Positions 1 to 5,571 of a stretch of 5,603 bases of DNA are shown piece after piece; positions within the stretch are counted from its first letter, which is position 1, and each line of letters starts with the position of its first letter. Made by a program: the position numbers and the translations under genes. The stretch lies in NCBI GenBank assembly GCA_031272655.1, contig JAISTJ010000145.1, forward strand, positions 1 through 5,603, given 5' to 3'. This stretch comes from Tannerella sp. (GTDB lineage: Bacteria; Bacteroidota; Bacteroidia; Bacteroidales; Tannerellaceae). The notes under the pieces are model-generated. The model made no database searches and was not told the DNA's origin. It was given only the letters and a program-made list of their open reading frames with translations.

Positions 1-2
1 CC

Positions 3-35
3 AAACCTAACAGGTCTCCAAGACCTGTTAGGTTT
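3..35. repeat. Perfect 15-bp palindrome with 3-nt loop
   Basis: Bases 3-17 are exactly the reverse complement of 21-35, with CCA as the loop. The core reads ACCTAACAGGTCT and its mirror. It would form a strong hairpin. It lies in the open frame of the exporter gene and is read there as KPNRSPRPVRF, which does not look like MMPL sequence. From memory, closely similar palindromes ending in CTGTTAGGTTT are scattered in Bacteroidales genomes, so I read it as a dispersed repeat rather than a gene-specific structure. Whether the gene continues normally to the left of it cannot be seen. Confidence 0.85.
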
Positions 36-2048
36 AAAGATTCATCCCTAACCAACGCTGTCGTCGCATGTCGGGTCAGCGGCGTCGGGGCGTTCTATCC
101 GTCGAAGCGGCGACAGGGCAAGCGGTTGCAGCGTTGGGAGGCGTTCTGGGAAGGACGGCGCGACAGCGTGCTGGCAAACCTTAACGTCGAAGCGTTGAAA
201 GCCGGTTTTCGAGAGAACGCTTTCTCCGGTTTTGAAGAGATGCTGCGCCGCAAATGGGAAGTAGCGGAACTGTCGCATTTTGAGAACATTAAGACTTCCT
301 TAGCGAAGAATTACCTGATTGAAGCGACTGATAAACCTATGGTAGTCAATATCTTCTACGTCAAGCCGGAAGAGGCTGAGGCGGTGGAGGCTGTCCTAAA
401 TTCGGGAGATTGCTTCGTTCCTCGCAATGACGGCGCAGAAGCAGATTCATCACTCAACACTCAACACTCATCACTCTCCTTCGCTTTCGACGCCGGCTCG
501 CTCACCCGCCGCATGGTAGCCTCGCTGCAGGACAGTTTCAACTATGTGCTGTGGATTAGCGGCTTCATCGTTTTCGCCTTCCTGCTTTTCTCTATGGGAC
601 GTATCGAACTGACACTCATCTCCTTTGCCCCCTTAGCCGTCAGTTGGCTCTGGATATTAGGCATAATGAGCCTCTGCGACATACGTTTCAATATAGTGAA
701 CATCATCCTCGCAACGTTCATCTTCGGTCAGGGCGACGATTACACCATTTTTATGACCGAAGGCTTGATGTACGAGTACGCCAGCAGCCGCCGCATGCTC
801 GCCTCGTACCGCAAAAGCATCGCAATGTCGGCAGCGCTGATGTTCGTCGGCATGGGCATGCTCATCTTTGCGAAACATCCCGCCCTGCGCTCGCTCGGCG
901 AGGTAACAGTCATCGGCATGGCTACCGTCGCATTGATGGCTTTCACTCTGCCCCCGCTGCTCTTCCGCTTCCTTACGATGAAGAAAAGACGTAAACGCCC
1001 CTACCCGCTGACCCTTACCAACATGGCGATAATGCTCTATTCGTTCACTATTTTCCTTATAATGAGCCTGTTGATTACAGCGGCAGGGTTCCTTATGTTC
1101 TCTTTCGGCAAAGGAAAACCGTCTGAGAAGAAAAAGTTACGCTTTCATACAATACTTCAACGGTGCATCAAATTCCTTATCCATCGTATTCCCTTAGTAA
1201 AGACCACATTAACCAACCGTTTCGGGGAGACCTTCGACAAGCCCGCCGTGATTATCAGCAACCACCAGTCGCACCTGGATTTGGCATGCATCATGCTGCT
1301 CAATCCCAAAATCCTGATACTCACTAACGATTGGGTATGGAACTCGCCATTCTACGGCAGACTAATCAAATACGCCGATTACTACCCTGTTTCCAACGGC
1401 ATGGAATCGGCGCTTGAGAACCTTCGCGGGGCGGTAGAGCGCGGCTACTCGGTGATGGTCTTCCCCGAAGGCACACGCTCGGCCGACTGCACTATAGGAC
1501 GCTTTCATCGCGGCGCCTTCTGGTTGGCGCAGCAACTCGGCATAGACCTGCTGCCAGTACTGCTGCACGGACCCGGACACGTCCTGCCCAAGACAGACTT
1601 CCTGCTTCGCAAAGGGCAAATACATATCAACATCCTGCCCCGCATCACGCCACACGACAGCCGTTTCGGTACCGACTACTCCCACCGCTCGCGCGAGGTG
1701 CGCCATTACTTCCAAAGCGAGTACGCCAAACTGTGCAGCGAATACGAAACGCCTGAATACTACGCCGATATGGTCATCCACCAGTATATTTATAAGGGAC
1801 CGTCCGTAGAGCGCGCCGTCCGCCGCAACCTTCGCCGCACCCGCAACTACGCCGCCGAGATAGCCGCCATGCCCGACGAAGGCAATGTAGAAATCCAAGA
1901 CGCCGGCTATGGCGAGTACCCCCTACTCCTCGCATTAGTAAAGAAACGTCTGCAAATCAAAGCCACCGACGCCGACGCCGACAAACTCGCCATCGCCGCC
2001 AACTGCGCCATAATCCCCGAAAATTTGAAATACATTGAAAATGAATGA
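3..2048 (+). CDS. MMPL-family exporter fused to PlsC-type acyltransferase (5'-truncated by window)
   Basis: The frame is open from base 3 with no stop, so the gene begins upstream; the TTG at 126 is internal, because the codons before it already read as MMPL periplasmic domain (SGVGAFYPS, then QRWEAFW). Counting residues from base 126, six membrane segments lie near 138-159, 163-183, 190-209, 232-249, 260-283 and 300-328, with the GQGDDYTIF motif typical of RND/MMPL permeases near 201-209. A lysophospholipid-type acyltransferase domain follows, with HQSHLD (HX4D, H380 and D385) and FPEGTRS (446-452). The last 50 residues (GYGE, then ATDADADK) resemble only the start of a Rossmann methyltransferase. 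In flexirubin clusters such fusions are thought to export or acylate the pigment lipid at the inner membrane; the substrate is inferred. Residues near 94-117 are encoded by repeat DNA. The end overlaps birA by 8 nt. Confidence 0.9.
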   Translation, partial: KPNRSPRPVRFKDSSLTNAVVACRVSGVGAFYPSKRRQGKRLQRWEAFWEGRRDSVLANLNVEALKAGFRENAFSGFEEMLRRKWEVAELSHFENIKTSLAKNYLIEATDKPMVVNIFYVKPEEAEAVEAVLNSGDCFVPRNDGAEADSSLNTQHSSLSFAFDAGSLTRRMVASLQDSFNYVLWISGFIVFAFLLFSMGRIELTLISFAPLAVSWLWILGIMSLCDIRFNIVNIILATFIFGQGDDYTIFMTEGLMYEYASSRRMLASYRKSIAMSAALMFVGMGMLIFAKHPALRSLGEVTVIGMATVALMAFTLPPLLFRFLTMKKRRKRPYPLTLTNMAIMLYSFTIFLIMSLLITAAGFLMFSFGKGKPSEKKKLRFHTILQRCIKFLIHRIPLVKTTLTNRFGETFDKPAVIISNHQSHLDLACIMLLNPKILILTNDWVWNSPFYGRLIKYADYYPVSNGMESALENLRGAVERGYSVMVFPEGTRSADCTIGRFHRGAFWLAQQLGIDLLPVLLHGPGHVLPKTDFLLRKGQIHINILPRITPHDSRFGTDYSHRSREVRHYFQSEYAKLCSEYETPEYYADMVIHQYIYKGPSVERAVRRNLRRTRNYAAEIAAMPDEGNVEIQDAGYGEYPLLLALVKKRLQIKATDADADKLAIAANCAIIPENLKYIENE
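407..446 (+). repeat. Dispersed palindromic element, in frame in the exporter gene (right arm decayed)
   Basis: Bases 407-432 are identical to 4518-4543 in darB and are read in the same frame as DCFVPRND. In darB this sequence is the left arm of a palindrome. Here the right arm seems reduced to a remnant (434-447, CGCAGAAGCAGATT), which resembles the end of the darB right arm after a 2-nt loss and a 1-nt gain. The peptide falls in the periplasmic loop just before the first membrane segment visible in the window, between the strand ending near YVKPEEAEAVEAVL and the FAFDAGSL stretch. It has no counterpart in MMPL proteins that I recall. Confidence 0.8.
447..474. repeat. Heptanucleotide tandem repeat (four units) inside the exporter gene
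   Basis: The stretch is four consecutive 7-mers: TCATCAC, TCAACAC, TCAACAC, TCATCAC. It is translated as part of SSLNTQHSSLS. The same heptads occur on the opposite strand at the end of darA (3760-3780) and on this strand before the gene at 5164 (AACACTC, AACACTT). It directly follows the decayed palindrome, so the two probably form one composite insertion. The four units total 28 nt, which is not a multiple of three, so the frame is kept only by the insertion as a whole. Confidence 0.85.
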
Positions 2049-2787
2049 TTTAAATACTGTAATTATCAGCCTTGCAGAGACCGATTCCACAAACAGATAC
2101 CTGCAGTCTGTCGCCGCAAATGAAGTTTTGCCTTCAGGAAGCATCGTTATTGCCGGATACCAGACGTCAGGACGCGGGCAAACAGGAAATTCATGGGAGT
2201 CTGAAAGAGGTAAAAACCTGTTATTCAGTGTATTATTGCGTCCGGCGGAAATTCCCGCAAACAAGTCGTTTGTAATATCGGAAGCGGCCGCTTTGAGCGT
2301 CAAATACACGTTAGACAAATATGTCGCTGATATCACGGTCAAATGGCCTAACGATATCTATTTCAAAGACAGCAAGATAGCCGGAATATTGATCGAAAAC
2401 GTTATTAATCAGGGGAAAATTTCGCAGTCAGTTATCGGATTCGGGATTAATATCAACCAGACCGAATTTAATGCCGGTATTTATAATCCGTTGTCTTTGA
2501 GCATGATATCCGGTGTTGAATATGATATTGAAGTGATATTCAATGAGTTTAGGGAAAAATTTGCTGTTTTGAGCGAAATGCTTGCCGACGGTCAATTTGA
2601 AATTATTCATCAAAAATATATCAATTCGCTTTACAGGAAGGAAGGATTTCATAGATTTTCCGACGCAGGGGGAGTTTTTGACGCGGAAATTTTTGATATT
2701 GAGCCATCGGGACATCTTGTTTTACACCGCGAAGATGGCACGTTGAGCAGGTATGCTTTCAAGGAAATAAAATTTGAAATGGCGTAA
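2041..2787 (+). CDS. birA: Biotin--[acetyl-CoA-carboxylase] ligase, catalytic-only type
   Basis: This enzyme makes biotinyl-AMP and transfers biotin to the acceptor lysine of biotin carboxyl carrier proteins in the cytoplasm. Starting at ATG 2041 it has 248 residues. Visible motifs are TDSTN (14-18), the adenylate-binding loop GRGQTGNSW (44-52), KWPND (101-105), the catalytic-site lysine in SKIAGIL (K112) and GFGININ (133-139). The C-terminus (GHLVLHREDGTLSRYAF) fits the SH3-like BPL C-terminal domain. There is no N-terminal winged helix, so it is a group I ligase and not a repressor. TTG 2035 is a possible but weaker start. The ATG overlaps the exporter stop by 8 nt and no promoter is evident between them, so coupled translation is likely. 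It is markedly AT-rich compared with the exporter end (30% GC in 2521-2580 against 73% in 1801-1860, counted by hand). It has no known role in pigment synthesis. Confidence 0.95.
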   Translation: MNDLNTVIISLAETDSTNRYLQSVAANEVLPSGSIVIAGYQTSGRGQTGNSWESERGKNLLFSVLLRPAEIPANKSFVISEAAALSVKYTLDKYVADITVKWPNDIYFKDSKIAGILIENVINQGKISQSVIGFGININQTEFNAGIYNPLSLSMISGVEYDIEVIFNEFREKFAVLSEMLADGQFEIIHQKYINSLYRKEGFHRFSDAGGVFDAEIFDIEPSGHLVLHREDGTLSRYAFKEIKFEMA

Positions 2788-2792
2788 AAAGA

Positions 2793-2824
2793 TTTGATTA
2801 TTAAAAGAATTTTTTATAATTTTG
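2793..2824 (+). promoter_or_regulatory. Bacteroidota-type promoter for darA
   Basis: TTTG at 2793-2796 and TAATTTTG (TAnnTTTG) at 2817-2824 are separated by 20 nt, matching the -33/-7 consensus of the Bacteroidota primary sigma factor. Transcription would start near 2830, leaving a leader of about 15 nt before ATG 2845. It lies just after the birA stop, so darA and the downstream genes can be expressed separately from the exporter and birA. This is a sequence match only. Confidence 0.7.
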
Positions 2825-2844
2825 CACCGTTTTTTAGATACTTA

Positions 2845-3780
2845 ATGAGCAAGAAACATAAGATAGTCCTTTTCCGATACTCACAAACAGGTCAGGCAAC
2901 TGCAATTGCAGACCGTATCTGCGAACCGCTATTAGAGGCGGGATGCGAAGTTGTATGCAAGACGATTACGCCCGTTACGCCTTATCCGTTTCCCTGGTCG
3001 GCAATGGAGTTCTTTCAGGTTTTTCCTGAGGCGCGGCTGGGTATAGCCTGTCCTTTGCAGCCGATTGACCTTAACGATGTGCAAGACGCTGATTTGGTGA
3101 TGATTGCAGGGCAGAGTTGGTATCTGTCGTGGTCTGTGCCGCTTCATGCCTTTTTTCAAGCGGAAGAGATAAAGTCGTACTTGCGTGGACGTAACATTGT
3201 GGTTATCAACGGTTGCCGCAACATGTGGGTCAAGACGCAGCAACTGACGCGTGAGTACATTGCAAACGCCGGCGGGCGCTACGTGGGCTTTATCGCGTTG
3301 CAGGACAGAGCGGCTAACCTTGTGAGCGTCATCACTATCATCCGCTGGCTGTTCTACAACAAGAAAGCGGCGACGCGCTTGCTACCGCCTGCAGGGGTCT
3401 CGGAGGCTGACATAGAGCATTCTGCCGTTTACGGTAAGCTCATCGGCGAGGCGCTCGACACCGGTTCGTTCAACGAGTTGCAAAACCGTCTCGTGGCCGA
3501 AGGCGCTGTAACCTTCTTGCCGTCTGTCTATTTCATCGAAGAAAACGGATATCGGCTCTGGGGTCAGTGGGCGAAGTTCATCCTCAAGAAAGGGGCTTAC
3601 GGCTCTTCTGCGCGACGACCGTGGCTGAGGCTCTTCTGCTGCTATCTCTTCTTCGTTCTGTACGTCGTCTCGCCCATCGGAATGCTGTTTTTCTATCTCA
3701 CTTATCCGCTTCGCAAGAAGCATCTTCAACAAGTCAAGCGCGAAAATAGCAGTATTTTAGTGATGAATGATGAGTGTTGA
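2845..3780 (+). CDS. darA: Dialkylresorcinol condensing enzyme/aromatase, DarA-like
   Basis: DarA works with DarB to make 2,5-dialkylresorcinols, converting the cyclohexanedione product of DarB into the aromatic ring. I chose ATG 2845 (311 aa) over the in-frame TTG at 2794, because a promoter overlaps that TTG and the extra N-terminus (IIKRIFYNFAPFF) is not family-like. The N-terminus IVLFRYSQTGQ (7-17) is a flavodoxin-like phosphate-binding loop. Family-typical stretches follow: TPYPFPWSAMEFF (45-57), SWYLSWSVPLHAFF (91-104) and NGCRNMW (122-128). A hydrophobic segment (about 262-288) ending in a basic tail (RKKHLQQVKR) suggests membrane anchoring. The last residues (VMNDEC) and the stop are encoded by heptad repeats, so the natural end may have been altered. 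darB follows 90 nt downstream. Identification is by remembered family sequence. Confidence 0.9.
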   Translation: MSKKHKIVLFRYSQTGQATAIADRICEPLLEAGCEVVCKTITPVTPYPFPWSAMEFFQVFPEARLGIACPLQPIDLNDVQDADLVMIAGQSWYLSWSVPLHAFFQAEEIKSYLRGRNIVVINGCRNMWVKTQQLTREYIANAGGRYVGFIALQDRAANLVSVITIIRWLFYNKKAATRLLPPAGVSEADIEHSAVYGKLIGEALDTGSFNELQNRLVAEGAVTFLPSVYFIEENGYRLWGQWAKFILKKGAYGSSARRPWLRLFCCYLFFVLYVVSPIGMLFFYLTYPLRKKHLQQVKRENSSILVMNDEC

Positions 3781-3860
3781 ATTAAGAATTAAGAATTATA
3801 AACTATAAACTATAAACTATAAACAACAAACTATAAACAATAATAAACTATAAACTTCAA
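3760..3860. repeat. Heptanucleotide tandem repeat array spanning the darA end and darA-darB spacer
   Basis: Read in 7-nt steps from 3760 the units are GTGATGA, ATGATGA, GTGTTGA, ATTAAGA, ATTAAGA, ATTATAA, ACTATAA three times, ACAACAA, ACTATAA and ACAATAA (to 3843). After a 3-nt slip come ACTATAA and ACTTCAA (3847-3860). The register is unbroken for 12 units although the unit sequence drifts. The first three units encode the end of DarA and supply its stop. No hairpin terminator and no TTTG/TAnnTTTG promoter is visible in this spacer. Confidence 0.9.
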
Positions 3861-3870
3861 ACTGCCCCGT

Positions 3871-5115
3871 ATGCCTGTTTACATCACACGCCTGTCATCA
3901 TTTTTTCCTAACCGTCCGGTCTGCAATGACAAGATGGAGAAATATATCGGTTTGGTTAATCAGAAATCTCTGTTAGCCAAAACGTTAATTCTTGGCAAGA
4001 ATGGCATCACAAACCGCTACTATGCGATAGGTGAGAATGGCGAGATAACGCATACTAATGCTGAGATGGCTGCTGAAGCGGTCAGAGGCTTAGGAGTGCC
4101 ACTCGAAGAGATTGACCTCTTAACGTGTGGCACGGCGTCGCCCGAACAAGTTATGCCCTCGCACGGCGTCATGGTGCATGGCGAGCTGAAAGGCAGTTGT
4201 AACACAGAGGTCGTCTCGTTTGCCGGCTCATGTTGCACAGGTATGCAGGCGCTTAAATATGCTTGGATGGCGTTACAGTCAGGCGACAAGAAGAACGCAG
4301 TATGCGTAGCCTCCGAAAGGCTTTCCGCCTGGATGATGGCTCGTTATTTTGAAAAAGAATCGGAGTTGATCAATCGGCTAAAGAAACGCCCTATTCTTGC
4401 TTTTGAGAAAGAGTTTCTACGTTGGATGCTTTCCGACGGTAGCGTTGCTGCCTACCTCACCACGTCTTCCTCCGTTCGTATTGCTCAAAGCAATGCTATC
4501 GGTACTGACAACGGAAAAGATTGCTTCGTTCCTCGCAATGACGACGCCTCGTCGCCCGTCATTGCGAACGCAGTGAAGCAATCTCAAAGCAATGACAGTG
4601 TAGCTTTCCGCATCGAATGGATAGAGCTGACGTCGTATGCCAACGAGGTCGAGACCTGTATGTACGCCGGCGCGGAGAAAGACGCCGATGGACGTCTTCG
4701 AGGTTGGACTTCCTATTCCGAAGACGACTGGCTCAACAAATCCATCTTCTCTCTAAAACAAGACACGAAAATGCTTGACGAGTACATCGTTCCGCTTGGT
4801 GGACGCTTCCTCAAAGAGATTGTCGAGAAGCGCAACTTCGACCCCTCAAGCGTGGACTGGTTCCTGCCTCACCTCTCGTCAATGTACTTCGAGAAGAAAA
4901 TTGAAGAGGAGTTAGTGCATTTGGGCTACGACATTCCGAAAGAAAAATGGTTTTACAACCTGCCTCAAATCGGAAATATCGCTTCCGCCTCGGCTTTCGC
5001 GATGCTCGACGAACTGCAACGTTCACACCGACTTCGCAAAGGCGATCGCATCCTACTCATGGTGCCGGAAAGCGCACGATTCTCATACGCTTACGCACTG
5101 CTCACTGCGATTTAA
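3871..5115 (+). CDS. darB: KAS III-like ketosynthase for dialkylresorcinol synthesis, DarB-like
   Basis: This thiolase-fold ketosynthase condenses two beta-ketoacyl chains and cyclises them to the dialkylresorcinol precursor. The catalytic triad is visible: Cys122 in AGSCCTGMQAL (118-128), His334 in FLPHLSS and Asn369 in PQIGNIASAS. The start MPVYITRLSSFFPNRPV and the stretch GITNRYYAI match DarB proteins as I remember them. The protein has 414 residues, whereas I expect about 380. The excess lies in residues 205-241, where the FabH fold has a short surface loop between DGSVAAYL and FRIEWIEL; this segment is encoded by a palindromic repeat (DCFVPRND, then VIANAVKQS). All catalytic residues lie outside it, so the enzyme is probably active. 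It shares a likely transcript with darA and has no promoter of its own that I can see. Confidence 0.92.
   Translation: MPVYITRLSSFFPNRPVCNDKMEKYIGLVNQKSLLAKTLILGKNGITNRYYAIGENGEITHTNAEMAAEAVRGLGVPLEEIDLLTCGTASPEQVMPSHGVMVHGELKGSCNTEVVSFAGSCCTGMQALKYAWMALQSGDKKNAVCVASERLSAWMMARYFEKESELINRLKKRPILAFEKEFLRWMLSDGSVAAYLTTSSSVRIAQSNAIGTDNGKDCFVPRNDDASSPVIANAVKQSQSNDSVAFRIEWIELTSYANEVETCMYAGAEKDADGRLRGWTSYSEDDWLNKSIFSLKQDTKMLDEYIVPLGGRFLKEIVEKRNFDPSSVDWFLPHLSSMYFEKKIEEELVHLGYDIPKEKWFYNLPQIGNIASASAFAMLDELQRSHRLRKGDRILLMVPESARFSYAYALLTAI
4484..4594. repeat. In-frame palindromic element within darB, flanked by 12-nt direct repeats
   Basis: The left arm 4519-4543 and right arm 4557-4583 are near-perfect reverse complements, differing by a few mismatches and 2 nt in length, and enclose a 13-nt loop. 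CTCAAAGCAATG occurs at 4484-4495 and again at 4583-4594. These copies are 99 nt apart, exactly 33 codons, and are read in the same frame (QSNA and QSND). The left arm is shared with the exporter gene (407-432). Arms of this kind (CATTGCGA..GAAGCAATC) are, from memory, a common dispersed repeat of many bacteria, usually found between genes. Confidence 0.85.
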
Positions 5116-5163
5116 AATTTTAGATTTCAGATTTTAGATTTTAGATACAAACACTCAACACTT
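5115..5163. repeat. Heptanucleotide tandem repeat filling the spacer after darB
   Basis: Seven consecutive 7-mers run from the last base of the darB stop to the base before the next start codon: AAATTTT, AGATTTC, AGATTTT, AGATTTT, AGATACA, AACACTC, AACACTT. The whole spacer is repeat-like DNA, leaving no room for a conventional ribosome binding site or terminator. The last two units are of the same type as those inside the exporter gene. Confidence 0.85.
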
Positions 5164-5571
5164 GTGAAAACAACAGACGTACCACAGGATTTGGAATATT
5201 TTAAGGACAACGTTATTCGCGACGTAATGTATGCCGTGGACGACGAGGGGCGTTATACCGGAGTGCTTAGTGACGGATGGAGCGTCAAGAACGACGCCCT
5301 GAGCGCTGTCTGGGATGACATCCGTGAACAGTGCGAGGTCATACGGCAACAAGTACTCCGCCACGAGGTCAGCCCCCTCGCTTACCATCTTAAAAAACAG
5401 CTGCAAACAGTTGGTATGCTCGCAGCTTACGCCGAAGTACCTAAACGCATGGTCAAGAAACACCTTAAATATAAAGAATTTATAAAAATAGACGATGAAA
5501 CATTACAGAAATACGCAGATGCTTTGCGCATCACAACAGACGAACTTAAACGGGCAGACGAATGGAAATAA
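5164..5571 (+). CDS. Small conserved helical protein with HTH-like C-terminus
   Basis: The product is a 135-residue soluble protein without signal peptide or membrane segments. I recall similar small proteins next to BtrH-like genes in Bacteroidota pigment clusters, but know no demonstrated function. The N-terminal third has a conserved-looking VMYAVDDEGRYTGVLSDGW (21-39). The middle (about 44-68) is a charged helix. The C-terminus (about 80-130) reads like a degenerate Cro/XRE helix-turn-helix: MLAAYAEVPKRMVKKHLK, then LQKYADALRITTDELKR. It could bind DNA or act as a protein partner. The GTG start at 5164 sits directly against a heptad repeat and no upstream in-frame start is better. It overlaps the next gene by 10 nt, indicating coupling with it. 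Confidence 0.8.
   Translation: MKTTDVPQDLEYFKDNVIRDVMYAVDDEGRYTGVLSDGWSVKNDALSAVWDDIREQCEVIRQQVLRHEVSPLAYHLKKQLQTVGMLAAYAEVPKRMVKKHLKYKEFIKIDDETLQKYADALRITTDELKRADEWK

Noticed and set aside
3..35. The palindrome as an intrinsic terminator
   Set aside because: The stem is strong, but there is no T-run after it beyond the stem's own TTT, and it lies in an open coding frame.
644..994. 116-codon open frame on the + strand in another frame
   Set aside because: It lies within the membrane segments of the exporter, and its His/Arg-rich product is typical of an out-of-frame reading of GC-rich DNA.
1362..1898. 178-codon open frame on the minus strand
   Set aside because: It is antisense to the acyltransferase domain, whose motifs are clear on the + strand. 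The GC-rich codons there leave the opposite strand open by chance, and its product resembles nothing I know.
1935..2342. 135-codon open frame on the minus strand across the exporter-birA junction
   Set aside because: It is antisense to two recognisable coding regions and shows no protein family features.
3382..3732. 116-codon open frame on the minus strand
   Set aside because: It lies entirely opposite darA and its product is a charged, low-similarity sequence.
3760..3860. CRISPR-like array
   Set aside because: The units are 7 nt long and contiguous, with no spacers and no cas genes nearby.
4519..4583. Palindrome in darB as an RNA gene or attenuator
   Set aside because: It is translated within an otherwise intact enzyme, and its arm recurs in an unrelated gene, so a dispersed repeat explains it better.
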